In this document: one piece after another, positions 42,235 to 52,039 of the stretch
Layout: each line of letters opens with the position of its first letter
How positions within the stretch are numbered: position 1 is the stretch's first letter
NCBI GenBank assembly: GCA_049890115.1
Contig: JBMHCC010000039.1
Span: forward strand, 100,899 to 164,898
Reading direction: 5' to 3'
DNA from: UBA685 sp049890115
GTDB taxonomy: Bacteria > Pseudomonadota > Alphaproteobacteria > Puniceispirillales > Puniceispirillaceae
DNA: 64,000 nt
Translations under genes and position numbers: made by a program
Notes under the pieces: generated by a model
The model's input: the letters and a program-made list of their open reading frames with translations, nothing else
The model's database searches: none
Told to the model about the DNA's origin: nothing

Positions 42235-43902
42235 ATGGCATTTCCGCCTGAATTTATTGATGAGGTGCGATCACGCATCAGCCTGTCAGCGATTATTGGC
42301 AAGCGCGTCAAATTAATTCGAAAAGGCCGCCGTTTTTCAGGGTTATGCCCGTTTCACAATGAAAAGACACCGTCTTTTTCAGTGAATGATGATGATGGCT
42401 ATTATCATTGTTTTGGTTGTGGTGCTGGCGGTGATGCCATTACCTATTTGCGCGAATCAGAAGGTTTGGACTTTACCGAAGCTGTCAGGCGGCTGGCTGA
42501 AATCGCTGGTGTCGCTATTCCAGAACAGCGCCCTGTTGATCCAGTGAAATTACAAAGACGTCAATCAGTAATGGAAGCACTTGCAGCAGCATCTGCTTTT
42601 TTCACAGCACAATTAGGCACCGCACAAGCAGCACAAGCACGCGCCTATCTTGATAGTCGTGGTCTTGATGAGGCTGTTCGGGCTGATTTTCAGCTTGGCT
42701 ATGCCCCAGCTAGCGGCCTGCGCGCCGCGCTATTGGCCAAAGGTTTCGAGGAACAAACCCTGCTAGATGCTGGTCTGTGCGGGCGATCTGATCGTGATAA
42801 TAGCCTGTATGATTATTTCAGAAACCGCATCATCTATCCCATCTGCAATCGTCAAGGGGCAGTCATTGCCTTTGGGGCACGTGCGATGGGTGATGCCATG
42901 CCGAAATATCTGAACTCACCCGAAGGGCCAACCTTTTCAAAAAAAGCTGTTCTTTATGGCTGGTCGCAAGCACGCGAACGTGTGCGCCGTAACCTGCCCT
43001 TATTGGTGGTTGAAGGCTATATGGATGTTATCGCCGTCACCTCTGCCAATGTGGCAGGCGCGCTAGCACCGCTTGGCACAGCGATGACAGAACAGCAAAT
43101 CGGCCTTGTCTGGAAACTGCATGATGAGCCGATTTTATGCTTTGATGGTGATAAAGCCGGCCAGAAAGCAGCCATGCGGGCGATTGAGCGCATCTTGCCA
43201 GTGCTGGAGCCTGGTAAATCAGCGCGGATTGCCGTCATGCCAGAAGGCAAAGACCCTGATGATATCTTAAAATCAGAGGGGGTTGAGACCTTTAAAGCGA
43301 TTATCAATACCGCTGCTAGCCTGACAGATGCTTTGTGGGAAAAATGGTCAGCCCACTATCAGCTTGATGATCCCACTGGCAGAGCTGCTTTTTTTCAGGC
43401 CATGCGCGATTTGGTGCGCATGATTGGCCATAATCAGACCAGACAGGCCTATGGTGATGAAATTGAATTTCGTATTCAGAGTTTGCGCACCTCATTACGC
43501 AGTGGCGGTGCCAGCACCGCTGCTACGATGCGAAGCGCACCTGTCAGACGCCCCCCGACAGGGGCAAAATCACGTCTGATGGCAATGCTAGGCTTGCTTA
43601 TCTCTCACCCAGAGCGAATCGCAGATCATTATGAAGAGCTCACCATGCTTGATTTGGGGCGTTTGGGGGGTGATTTTCGCCTAGAAGAGATAAAGAAAGA
43701 GATGCTTGATAAGGTGATTCGTGATATTGACCTTGACGCTGACGCTTTGCGACACCATTTAGCAGAAAGCGGTCATAGCCAGATATTGTCTGATCTTTAC
43801 AGTAATGATATGGTAGCGCGTCTTGGGGGGCATCCTGACAAGATAGCCGGAGATAAGGTTGCAACGCTGCTAAATGAGATGATAGCGCGCTCGCGCCGTT
43901 GA
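42235..43902 (+). CDS. dnaG: DNA primase
   Basis: DnaG makes RNA primers at the replication fork. The 555-aa protein has the CHC2 zinc finger (CPFHNEKTPSFSV...YHCFGCGAGGDAI, about residues 41-70), the RNA polymerase core with YPICNRQGAVIAFGARAMG, and the TOPRIM domain (LLVVEGYMDVIAVTSANVAGALAPLGTAMT, CFDGDKAGQKAAMRA). A C-terminal helicase-binding region follows. It is somewhat short for the family, with the reduction in the C-terminal part. Confidence 0.96.
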   Translation: MAFPPEFIDEVRSRISLSAIIGKRVKLIRKGRRFSGLCPFHNEKTPSFSVNDDDGYYHCFGCGAGGDAITYLRESEGLDFTEAVRRLAEIAGVAIPEQRPVDPVKLQRRQSVMEALAAASAFFTAQLGTAQAAQARAYLDSRGLDEAVRADFQLGYAPASGLRAALLAKGFEEQTLLDAGLCGRSDRDNSLYDYFRNRIIYPICNRQGAVIAFGARAMGDAMPKYLNSPEGPTFSKKAVLYGWSQARERVRRNLPLLVVEGYMDVIAVTSANVAGALAPLGTAMTEQQIGLVWKLHDEPILCFDGDKAGQKAAMRAIERILPVLEPGKSARIAVMPEGKDPDDILKSEGVETFKAIINTAASLTDALWEKWSAHYQLDDPTGRAAFFQAMRDLVRMIGHNQTRQAYGDEIEFRIQSLRTSLRSGGASTAATMRSAPVRRPPTGAKSRLMAMLGLLISHPERIADHYEELTMLDLGRLGGDFRLEEIKKEMLDKVIRDIDLDADALRHHLAESGHSQILSDLYSNDMVARLGGHPDKIAGDKVATLLNEMIARSRR

Positions 43903-44009
43903 TTATGATAAGGCTCTTTACCGACTAATAAGCTGGTAATGCGGTCTTTTGAATTGTGATGGCTGATCTGTTTCAGGCAGAAGATTTTTTATAGGCGGAA
44001 GAACATAGT

Positions 44010-45992
44010 ATGGCACGAAAATCAGCAGCGGCAGCAGAATCAAAAGATGCAAAAAATGATGCGCCGATCCTTGATACCAATAATTCAGCTATCAAAACGC
44101 TGATTAAAAAAGGCAAAGAACGTGGTTTTGTCACACATGACGAATTAAACGCAGCTCTGCCGCAAGAAGAATTATCATCTGAACAAATCGAAGATGTGAT
44201 GTCAGCTCTCTCAGAGATGGGTGTCAATGTGGTTGATTCGGCTGATAGCGATGATGCTGGCGGCGATGACGCATCAGAAGAGCAAAGCCCAAGCGGCAAT
44301 TTATCAGATAGTGATGTCTCTGGCTCAGATGACCCTGTGCGGATGTATCTTCGTGAAATGGGCACAGTTGAGCTGTTATCGCGTGAAGGTGAAATCGCGA
44401 TTGCCAAGCGCATTGAAGCAGGGCGCGAGATGATGATTGGCGGCCTGTATGAAAGCCCGCTTACCGTCAGAGCGCTGATTCAATGGCGTCGCCAAGTTGA
44501 GGAAGGCGCTGTGCCTTTGCGTGATATCATCGATTTGGACACGACCTATACAAGGCTCAATGGCTCACCTTTGGAAGATCAGAATGATTTACCACTAACT
44601 GATCCCGCTGCTGAAGCTGAGGATACTGATGATGAGTTAGATGATGAATCAGATGAAAATGAAGCTGGTGATGATGATGCCTCTAAATCAGATAGCACCT
44701 CATCATCTGATGATGATTTAGATGATTTGAACATGTCATTGGCTGCTATGGAAGAAGCTGTCAGAGATGATGTTTTTGCTAGCTTTGATGAAGTTGAAAA
44801 AGCCTTTAATCAATTCTCAAAATTGCAAGATGCCAGCCTAGCTGAAATGAAAGCTGACAAGGCGCTTGATGCGAAAAAACAAGCTGCCTTGCAAAAGGCA
44901 CGCATCACATTGGCTGAGAAAATGGAAGCTGTTTATCTGAATACTGGCAGGCTAGAAGCTTTGTCAGAACAGCTTTTTGAATTAAATCGGCATATCACCG
45001 CATTAGAAGGCCAGCTTTTGCGCCTAGCAACAGATTGCCGTGTGAACCGCAACCAATTTATTGAAGCCTGGACCGGCAGAGAAGTTGTGCCAAATTGGCC
45101 TGGTGATAAATTCAATAATGCTGCCTGGCGCAAATTGCTTGAAAATCATGGTCCAGCCGTCATTGATACACAGGAAAAGATGCAGCTAATGATCGAAGAT
45201 ATTGGCTTATCTATTCCTGAATTCCGCGAGGTTATCCAAACGGTTCAGCGTGGCCAGCGTGAAGCAGCACGTGCGAAAAAGGAAATGGTCGAAGCGAATT
45301 TGCGTCTTGTGATTTCCATCGCTAAAAAATACACAAATCGCGGTTTGCAATTCTTGGATCTTATTCAAGAAGGTAATATCGGCCTGATGAAGGCGGTTGA
45401 TAAATTTGAATATCGCCGCGGCTATAAATTCTCTACCTATGCGACCTGGTGGATCAGACAAGCTATCACACGCTCTATTGCTGATCAGGCCAGAACCATT
45501 CGTATTCCGGTACACATGATCGAAACCATCAATAAGCTGGTTCGCACATCACGCCACATGCTTCATGAAATTGGCAGAGAGCCAACCCCTGAAGAGCTGG
45601 CAGAAAAGCTATCAATGCCACTTGATAAGGTGCGTAAAGTTCTGAAAATCGCCAAAGAGCCAATTTCCTTGGAAACACCGATTGGTGATGAAGAAGATAG
45701 CCAGCTTGGTGATTTCATCGAAGATAAAAATGCGGTTCAGCCACTTGATGCTGCTATCCAGTCAAATCTGCGCGAAACCACAACACGGGTACTAGCAAGC
45801 CTAACACCACGTGAAGAGAGGGTCTTGCGTATGCGTTTTGGCATTGGTATGAATACCGACCACACACTCGAAGAAGTGGGCCAGCAATTCTCTGTCACAA
45901 GAGAGCGCATCAGACAAATCGAGGCGAAAGCATTGCGCAAGCTAAAGCATCCGTCACGATCTCGTAAATTGCGTAGCTTCCTGGAACATTAA
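44010..45992 (+). CDS. rpoD: RNA polymerase primary sigma factor RpoD (sigma70)
   Basis: This is the housekeeping sigma factor. The 660-aa protein has region 1.1 (AIKTLIKKGKERGFVTHDELNAALP), region 1.2 (DPVRMYLREMGTVELLSREGEIAIAKRIE) and a very acidic non-conserved insert at about residues 190-245 rich in Asp, Glu and Ser. Region 2 follows (NLRLVISIAKKYTNRGLQFLDLIQEGNIGLMKAVDKFEYRRGYKFSTYATWWIRQAI), and then region 4.2 (TLEEVGQQFSVTRERIRQIEAKALRKL). GGAAGAAC precedes the ATG. A tRNA gene follows after 31 bases. Confidence 0.98.
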   Translation: MARKSAAAAESKDAKNDAPILDTNNSAIKTLIKKGKERGFVTHDELNAALPQEELSSEQIEDVMSALSEMGVNVVDSADSDDAGGDDASEEQSPSGNLSDSDVSGSDDPVRMYLREMGTVELLSREGEIAIAKRIEAGREMMIGGLYESPLTVRALIQWRRQVEEGAVPLRDIIDLDTTYTRLNGSPLEDQNDLPLTDPAAEAEDTDDELDDESDENEAGDDDASKSDSTSSSDDDLDDLNMSLAAMEEAVRDDVFASFDEVEKAFNQFSKLQDASLAEMKADKALDAKKQAALQKARITLAEKMEAVYLNTGRLEALSEQLFELNRHITALEGQLLRLATDCRVNRNQFIEAWTGREVVPNWPGDKFNNAAWRKLLENHGPAVIDTQEKMQLMIEDIGLSIPEFREVIQTVQRGQREAARAKKEMVEANLRLVISIAKKYTNRGLQFLDLIQEGNIGLMKAVDKFEYRRGYKFSTYATWWIRQAITRSIADQARTIRIPVHMIETINKLVRTSRHMLHEIGREPTPEELAEKLSMPLDKVRKVLKIAKEPISLETPIGDEEDSQLGDFIEDKNAVQPLDAAIQSNLRETTTRVLASLTPREERVLRMRFGIGMNTDHTLEEVGQQFSVTRERIRQIEAKALRKLKHPSRSRKLRSFLEH

Positions 45993-46023
45993 TCGTGTTA
46001 CCCTTTGGGGTGAGATATAAAGC

Positions 46024-46100
46024 GGGCCTGTAGTTCAATTGGTTAGAACCCACGGCTCATAACCGTGTTGTTGCAGGTTCGAGTCCTGCCGGGCCCACCA
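46024..46100 (+). tRNA. tRNA with CAT anticodon (tRNA-Met, or tRNA-Ile2 read as CAT)
   Basis: The 77-base gene folds into a full cloverleaf. The acceptor stem pairs GGGCCTG with CGGGCCC, the D stem GTTC with GAAC, and the anticodon stem CACGG with CCGTG around loop CTCATAA; the T arm is GCAGG-TTCGAGT-CCTGC, and CCA is encoded. The acceptor and T-loop features rule out a typical initiator only weakly. CAT could also be the lysidine-modified isoleucine tRNA, which sequence inspection cannot settle. The D stem lacks the usual GCTC/GAGC but compensates in both strands. Confidence 0.95.
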
Positions 46101-46130
46101 TATCCCCTTCCGCTTTTTTATTTTGGATTA

Positions 46131-46301
46131 TCATTTTGGATTCGTTGGATCATTCGGTGACAAAGCTGTCATCGCTGGCGATAGGCCGCGCTCTTCTACA
46201 TGATTATTACTCATCATAATCACAACCACGCCAATCAGTGCCACCATAATGATCACCCCAAAACGCACATTGCGGCTGTGAAATTTTTCCCGAAATGTCA
46301 T
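46131..46301 (-). CDS. Small single-pass membrane protein (56 aa)
   Basis: A short reverse-strand frame runs from ATG (46299-46301) to TGA (46131-46133), with a strong ribosome-binding site GGAAGG eight bases before the ATG. The product starts MTFREKFHSRNVRFG, then has a hydrophobic helix (VIIMVALIGVVVIMM), and ends in a short polar tail rich in Pro, Asn and Ser. The positive N terminus and single helix suggest an inner-membrane protein with a periplasmic tail. I do not recognise a family. It lies between the aminotransferase terminator and the tRNA, in a gap otherwise without a gene. Confidence 0.55.
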   Translation of the reverse strand: MTFREKFHSRNVRFGVIIMVALIGVVVIMMSNNHVEERGLSPAMTALSPNDPTNPK

Positions 46302-46391
46302 CTGTACAGCCTTCCCTTTGTTAAAAAAGAACCAGTGAAATTTTATGAAAAAAAGATAAAGAAAATATTAATTTTTAAGTTCACATCTCAT

Positions 46392-46425
46392 AAAAAAAGC
46401 CCTGCCATTTATCAGACAGGGCTTT
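46392..46425 (-). terminator. Intrinsic terminator after the aspartate aminotransferase gene
   Basis: AAAGCCCTG (46396-46404) pairs with CAGGGCTTT (46417-46425). On the minus strand the stem is followed by seven T, placing the terminator 23 bases after the aminotransferase stop. Confidence 0.88.
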
Positions 46426-46447
46426 ATTATAATATTGTTTCAGGCTG

Positions 46448-47656
46448 TTATGATTGCGGCTTTTTCAGCAAATCAGTTGCCCGTTTAATACGGCCAAGCG
46501 CATCTTCAAGAGCTTGTGTTGATGTGGCATAGGAAATACGGAAATGCGGCTCTAGCCCAAAGGCGGCACCTTGCACTGCGGCGACCCCGCCCTCTTCCAA
46601 AATCCATGAGACATAATCACCATCATTTTCGATAATCTTGCCATCAGGGCGCTCTGCACCTATCACACCAGCACATGATGGATAGACATAAAACGCACCA
46701 TCAGGCATCGGACAATCAAGGCCTTCAATATCATTAAGTGCTTTGGTCACAAGCAAACGTCTTTCAGCAAAATGCACCAAATTACTTGCCATGAAATCAA
46801 GCGGCCCATTTAAGGCTGCGACAGCGGCATATTGGGCAATCGAGTTTGGATTTGATGTTGATTGTGACTGAATTTTTGCCATTGCCTTAATCAAAGGCTG
46901 AGGCCCACAAGCATAGCCAATCCGCCAGCCTGTCATGCAATAGGCTTTTGAAACACCATTGGTGGTCAAAGTGCGATCTTGCAAATCTGGCGCAACTTCA
47001 ACCAATGTTGCAAATTTAAAACCGTCATAAACCAGATGTTCATACATATCATCACACATGACCATGACATGCGGATGACGGCGCAATACATCTGCCAGAG
47101 CTGCTAATTCAGCTGCGCTATAACCAGCACCTGTTGGGTTTGATGGGCTGTTCAGGATAAGCCATTTGGTCTTATCTGTAATCGCATCATCTAGCTTTTC
47201 AGGTGATAATTTGAAACCAGCTTCTTGCGGGCAATTCACTGGCACTGGCACACCTTCTGCCAGCAGCACCATATCTGGATAAGACACCCAGTAAGGTGCA
47301 GGGATAATCACCTCATCACCTGGATTTACCGTTGCCATAAGCGCATTATATAATACTTGCTTTCCGCCTGTGCCGACAGTGACTTCTGCTGGCGAGGTGG
47401 TAATATTATTTTCACGTTTGAACTTATCAGCAATGGCTTGCTTCAGCTCTGGAATACCATCCACAGCTGTATATTTTGTTTTGCCATCTGCAATCGCTTT
47501 ACGTGCAGCTTCTTTGACATGCTCTGGTGTGTCAAAATCAGGCTCACCAGCACCAAGGCCGATCACATCATGGCCTGCTGCTTTTAGCTCTGCTGCTTTG
47601 GTTGACACAGCAATGGTTGGCGATGGTTTAATTCGCGAAAGTCTGTCAGCTAACAT
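46448..47656 (-). CDS. Aspartate/aromatic aminotransferase, class I
   Basis: This PLP-dependent aminotransferase interconverts aspartate or aromatic amino acids with their 2-oxo acids. The 402-aa protein has SPTIAVSTKAAELKAAG near the N terminus, the substrate region GAGEPDFDTPEHVKEAA, the NSPSNPTGAGYS motif and the PLP lysine in TNGVSKAYCMTGWRIGYACGP. These place it in the I-gamma subgroup common in alphaproteobacteria, some of which also act on prephenate. GGAG precedes the ATG. Confidence 0.95.
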   Translation of the reverse strand: MLADRLSRIKPSPTIAVSTKAAELKAAGHDVIGLGAGEPDFDTPEHVKEAARKAIADGKTKYTAVDGIPELKQAIADKFKRENNITTSPAEVTVGTGGKQVLYNALMATVNPGDEVIIPAPYWVSYPDMVLLAEGVPVPVNCPQEAGFKLSPEKLDDAITDKTKWLILNSPSNPTGAGYSAAELAALADVLRRHPHVMVMCDDMYEHLVYDGFKFATLVEVAPDLQDRTLTTNGVSKAYCMTGWRIGYACGPQPLIKAMAKIQSQSTSNPNSIAQYAAVAALNGPLDFMASNLVHFAERRLLVTKALNDIEGLDCPMPDGAFYVYPSCAGVIGAERPDGKIIENDGDYVSWILEEGGVAAVQGAAFGLEPHFRISYATSTQALEDALGRIKRATDLLKKPQS

Positions 47657-47795
47657 GCTGAACTCCTTTTTTGGTCTTTTGGTGTGACTATGACCGCAAA
47701 AATAGACCTCTTAGATAGGGCTGTCCAACAAAAAGCTCACGAATTTCTATCCTTGGCCATGGTCAAACCCATTCAAACAGACTATTTTCACATTT

Positions 47796-49937
47796 ATGGC
47801 AAATGAACTCACCCCCCATAGCGCAGCAAGCCTTTTGGCAGATCGTCAACCCGGCCCTGCCGATTATCATCTGAAAACAGATTTTGCGCCAAATGGTGAC
47901 CAGCCAGCTGCTATTGCTGAGCTGCTTGATGGCGTAAAGGCAGATGAAAGAGATCAGGTTCTGTTGGGCGTCACAGGCTCTGGCAAAACCTTTACCATTG
48001 CTCATGTGATTAATGAGAGCAAAAGACCTGCCCTCATCCTTGCACCTAATAAAACATTAGCTGCCCAGCTTTATGGCGAAATGAAAAGCTTATTCCCTGA
48101 TAATGCGGTGGAATATTTTGTCTCCTATTATGATTATTATCAGCCAGAGGCCTATGTGCCGCGATCTGATACTTATATCGAAAAAGAATCATCGATTAAT
48201 GAGCAGATTGACCGGATGCGCCATTCTGCAACCAGAGCCTTGCTAGAACGTGATGATGTGATCATTGTCGCATCAGTCTCTTGTATTTATGGCATCGGGT
48301 CTGTTGAGACCTATTCAACCATGACAATGCGCATCAAATGTGATGAAGAACATGAACGCCAGACATTATTGCGCAAACTCACAGAGCTGCAATATCGGCG
48401 TAATGATATCAATTTTGTCCGTGGTACGTTTCGTGTACGCGGCGATAATGTCGAGATATTTCCAGCCCACCTTGAAGATAGAGCCTGGCGGATATCCTTA
48501 TTTGGGGATGAGGTGGAAAGCATTCATGAATTTGACCCGCTAACAGGCGAGAAAACAGCATCTTTAGAAGCCATCACTATTTTTGCTAATTCGCATTATG
48601 TCACCCCACGCCCTACCTTGCAGCAAGCGGTAAAGCTAATAGGCCAAGAGCTGACAGGTCGCCTGAATGAGCTCAATGAAGCAGGCCAGCTATTAGAAGC
48701 ACAAAGGCTGGAACAGCGTACCAGATTTGATCTGGAAATGATCGAAGCCACAGGCAGCTGTAATGGCATCGAAAATTACTCACGCTATTTATCAGGCCGT
48801 CAACCAGGCGAGCCACCACCTACCTTATTTGAATATCTGCCTGAAAATGCGCTTTTGGTGATTGATGAAAGCCATGTCACTGTGCCGCAAATTGGCGCAA
48901 TGTATAAAGGTGACTTTGCGCGTAAATCAACCTTGTCAAATTATGGGTTCCGCCTGCCATCTTGTTTGGATAACAGACCCCTAAAATTTGAAGAATGGGA
49001 GCAATTTCGCCCGCAAACCATCTTTGTATCTGCCACCCCTGGCAAATGGGAGATGGAGCAGACAGGCGGCGCTTTTATTGAACAGATTGTGCGGCCAACA
49101 GGCCTAATTGATCCTGTGACAATCATCAGGCCAACAGAAACGCAAGTTGATGATATCATTGCTGAATCACGTCAGGCAGCTGAAAATGGCACACGTGTTC
49201 TTATCACAACTCTGACCAAGAAAATGGCCGAAGCATTAACCGAATATATGCATGAGGCAGGCATAAAGGTACGCTATGTCCATTCAGATGTTGATACGCT
49301 AGAGCGCATTGAAATTTTACGTGATTTACGCCTTGGCGTCTTTGATGTGTTGATTGGCATTAACTTGCTTCGTGAAGGTCTTGATATTCCTGAATGTGCG
49401 CTTGTTGGCATCTTAGATGCTGATAAGGAAGGCTATTTGCGCTCTCGCACCTCTTTGATTCAGACCATTGGTCGTGCGGCACGAAATGTCGAAGGCCGCG
49501 TTATTTTATATGCTGATAAAATGACAGATTCACTTAGCTATGCGATTGAAGAAACAAAACGGCGCCGCGAAAAACAAGCTGCTTGGAATGAACAGCACGG
49601 CATTACACCAGAAACTGTGAAAAAAGATATCGCTGATATTTTGGATTCTGTTTATGAGCGCGGCGATCATGTCACAGTGCGCACAGGCACAAAAGATAAC
49701 AGCCTGCAAGGCAAGGATCTCAAAACCATTATCGCTGAGATGGAACAGCAAATGCGTGATGCTGCTGCCAATCTGGAATTTGAGGAAGCAGCGCGTTTGC
49801 GTGATGAATTGCGCCGTCTGGAAGCCAAAGAATTAGGCCTTGATGCCCCTGGCATGCCACCTGCTAAACCAGCACGGCGATCAGCTGAAATTGATGCCCC
49901 TATTCAGCCTCCCTCTGGCAGACGCCCGAGAAAATGA
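47796..49937 (+). CDS. uvrB: UvrABC system protein B
   Basis: UvrB is the damage-verifying helicase-like core of nucleotide excision repair. The 713-aa protein has Walker A GVTGSGKTFTIAHVI, the beta-hairpin region YYDYYQPEAYVPRSDTYIEKESSINEQIDRMRH, and helicase motifs LLREGLDIPECALVGILDADKEGYLRS and QTIGRAARNVEGRVI. The C-terminal UVR motif AAANLEFEEAARLRDELRRLE contacts UvrC. No strong ribosome-binding site precedes the ATG, and no SOS box was recognised. It is convergent with the EamA gene. Confidence 0.97.
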   Translation: MANELTPHSAASLLADRQPGPADYHLKTDFAPNGDQPAAIAELLDGVKADERDQVLLGVTGSGKTFTIAHVINESKRPALILAPNKTLAAQLYGEMKSLFPDNAVEYFVSYYDYYQPEAYVPRSDTYIEKESSINEQIDRMRHSATRALLERDDVIIVASVSCIYGIGSVETYSTMTMRIKCDEEHERQTLLRKLTELQYRRNDINFVRGTFRVRGDNVEIFPAHLEDRAWRISLFGDEVESIHEFDPLTGEKTASLEAITIFANSHYVTPRPTLQQAVKLIGQELTGRLNELNEAGQLLEAQRLEQRTRFDLEMIEATGSCNGIENYSRYLSGRQPGEPPPTLFEYLPENALLVIDESHVTVPQIGAMYKGDFARKSTLSNYGFRLPSCLDNRPLKFEEWEQFRPQTIFVSATPGKWEMEQTGGAFIEQIVRPTGLIDPVTIIRPTETQVDDIIAESRQAAENGTRVLITTLTKKMAEALTEYMHEAGIKVRYVHSDVDTLERIEILRDLRLGVFDVLIGINLLREGLDIPECALVGILDADKEGYLRSRTSLIQTIGRAARNVEGRVILYADKMTDSLSYAIEETKRRREKQAAWNEQHGITPETVKKDIADILDSVYERGDHVTVRTGTKDNSLQGKDLKTIIAEMEQQMRDAAANLEFEEAARLRDELRRLEAKELGLDAPGMPPAKPARRSAEIDAPIQPPSGRRPRK

Positions 49938-49950
49938 TAAGCCCAACCAG

Positions 49951-50913
49951 TTAGCTTTTGCGTGATACCAGCCACAGACCAGGCAGGATCAAAGCCCCGC
50001 CAATCAGATGATAGCTTTCAATTTGCTCACCTAATAACACCATCGCAAGGCCTGCTGCATAAATCGGTGATAAATATAATGTCGCCCCAGCAATCGTTGC
50101 ACCAAGACGCGATACAATAAACGCATAGGTCATATAAGCCCCTAGTGAGGCACTAAACACAAGCACAGCTATCGCCCCGATAATCAGCCAGGTAATCTCT
50201 GGCCATGGACCGCGTGATGCAATTTCAGACATCATGAAAGGCAAATGCCATAATGCGCCGCCAACAGACATTGCCCCAAAACGTTGCAGCTGTGTTAACT
50301 CTGTTTTCAGATATTTCAAACCTAGCGAATAGATAGAAAAGCTGATGGTTGCCATCACAATCAGCAAATCACCACCATTAAAAGATAATGTTACAAGCAC
50401 AGCGGCATCACCACGCAAGATGATCATCATCACCCCGCATAATCCCATCACCAGCCCCATGCTTTGGCGTTTATTCAAGGTTTCACCAAAGCGAATAAAA
50501 GCCATCAGGGCAATCACCAATGGCGCAGCTGAATAAATCAAACCAATATTTGTTGCGGTTGTCAGCTCACCAGCCAGATAGACAGGCCCGCCACATAATC
50601 CCATGCCAAGAGATGCTAAAAACAGCAAAGATTTTATTTCACGCCTGATAGTGCGATAATCAAGCTTTTGCCATAATGCCAGCGTGCCACAGACAAATAA
50701 GCCGACAAAAAACCAACGACAAAATGCCATGCTGACAGGCGGAAACACCCCTGCCATTGCGCGTGCCATTAACATATTGGACGAGAAAAATGCAGGACAG
50801 ATAAAAACCAAAATCCAGGCAATCTTATCTGATAGTGCAGCACTAAAAGACTGATGATGAGGTGGCATCTTAAAAGAGCTTGCATTCATGCTGATTGCCT
50901 TTAAAACCATCAT
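49951..50913 (-). CDS. EamA/DMT-superfamily transporter
   Basis: This 320-aa inner-membrane protein is built of two repeated five-helix EamA modules, for example CRWFFVGLFVCGTLALW and ATNIGLIYSAAPLVIALMAFIRFGETLNKRQSMGLVMGLCGVMMII in the first half. The second half ends LYLSPIYAAGLAMVLLGEQIESYHLIGGALILPGLWLVSRK. Members export metabolites or amino acids; the substrate is not evident. An upstream Met-rich start offers alternatives, for example MNASSFKMPP. Confidence 0.87.
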   Translation of the reverse strand: MMVLKAISMNASSFKMPPHHQSFSAALSDKIAWILVFICPAFFSSNMLMARAMAGVFPPVSMAFCRWFFVGLFVCGTLALWQKLDYRTIRREIKSLLFLASLGMGLCGGPVYLAGELTTATNIGLIYSAAPLVIALMAFIRFGETLNKRQSMGLVMGLCGVMMIILRGDAAVLVTLSFNGGDLLIVMATISFSIYSLGLKYLKTELTQLQRFGAMSVGGALWHLPFMMSEIASRGPWPEITWLIIGAIAVLVFSASLGAYMTYAFIVSRLGATIAGATLYLSPIYAAGLAMVLLGEQIESYHLIGGALILPGLWLVSRKS

Positions 50914-51017
50914 GCGATCAGGCCATTATCTGGCGTGATGGCGCATTCATGTTTCTATCTGAGTTTAGGTTTAACTGATATCACTAACGATATTCCAGAT
51001 AACAGGCAAGCGCGAAA

Positions 51018-51977
51018 ATGACACCGTCAGACTGGCTATTATATTTTCTTCCCGATGCATTATGGCAGCCTTTTTTATTGTTGCTCATTGGGTTATTGGC
51101 GCTTGCTTATGGCGGCCAGCAAATTGTCCCTGCCTGTATTGGCCTTGCCAACAGAACAGGCATATCACCTGGTGTGGTAGCAGTGATTGTGATCGCAGGT
51201 GGCACATCAGCACCTGAATTAATTGTCTCTATTCAGGCAGCTTTGCAAAACAGCCCTGATATCGCATTGGGAAATGTCATCGGCTCTAATCTGGCTAATA
51301 CATTGTTGGTGTTGGGTCTTGGCGCCTTATTTGTCCCAATACCGCTTCATGGCAAGCACCTCAAACGAGACAGCCTTATCATGATTGGGCTAACAGCCTT
51401 TACCTATTTTTGCTTGATTGCTTTTGGCGGCATTACCATCTTATCAGCCTTGCTCTTGCTTGCTGTGATGATGGTTTTTATTCATCACATCATTAAAACA
51501 GGGGCAGCAGATGACCTTGAAGACCCCACTGATATCAGCCTTAGCACCGCGCTTTTCTTAACTGTCTCATCGGTGATGGCACTTCTTATCGGCGCTGATC
51601 TCATCGTGGCAGGCGGTGTTGATTTAGCAGAGCGTGCTGGCTTTAGTGAGGCAGCTATTGGTTTATCTATCATCGCGATTGGCACATCATTGCCAGAAAT
51701 TGTCGCTGTAATGGCAAGCCTCTCTGGCCGGCGTTTTGATATCGCTCTTGGTAATATTATCGGCTCAAATATTTTCAATTTGGGCATTGTTCTTGGCATA
51801 ACAGGTCTGATCGCACCATTGCCACTTGGCACAGATATCAGCATGGCAACACTTATTCTTCTAGCCCTTTCCAGCCTTGCTCTGACAGGTCTAATTCTTA
51901 TCGGCAGGTCACTCAATCGGGCTATCGCCTTTGTTTTTGTTGGCTTTTATTTCCTTTTCCTCAACCAGCAATTATAA
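51018..51977 (+). CDS. CaxA-type calcium/sodium antiporter
   Basis: The 319-aa cation/calcium exchanger has ten or so hydrophobic segments in two inverted halves. The two alpha repeats each carry the signature: GGTSAPELIVSIQAALQNSPDIALGNVIGSNLANTLLVLG and IGTSLPEIVAVMASLSGRRFDIALGNIIGSNIFNLGIVLG. The Glu in each (S/T-x-PE) is the ion-binding residue. It resembles K+-dependent Na+/Ca2+ exchangers of the YrbG group. It is divergent from the EamA gene. Confidence 0.93.
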   Translation: MTPSDWLLYFLPDALWQPFLLLLIGLLALAYGGQQIVPACIGLANRTGISPGVVAVIVIAGGTSAPELIVSIQAALQNSPDIALGNVIGSNLANTLLVLGLGALFVPIPLHGKHLKRDSLIMIGLTAFTYFCLIAFGGITILSALLLLAVMMVFIHHIIKTGAADDLEDPTDISLSTALFLTVSSVMALLIGADLIVAGGVDLAERAGFSEAAIGLSIIAIGTSLPEIVAVMASLSGRRFDIALGNIIGSNIFNLGIVLGITGLIAPLPLGTDISMATLILLALSSLALTGLILIGRSLNRAIAFVFVGFYFLFLNQQL

Positions 51978-52039
51978 CCCACACAACCAAGAGTTTTACA
52001 CAATCACCACAAAATGGTCATAATTTCCGCTTCCTTGCA

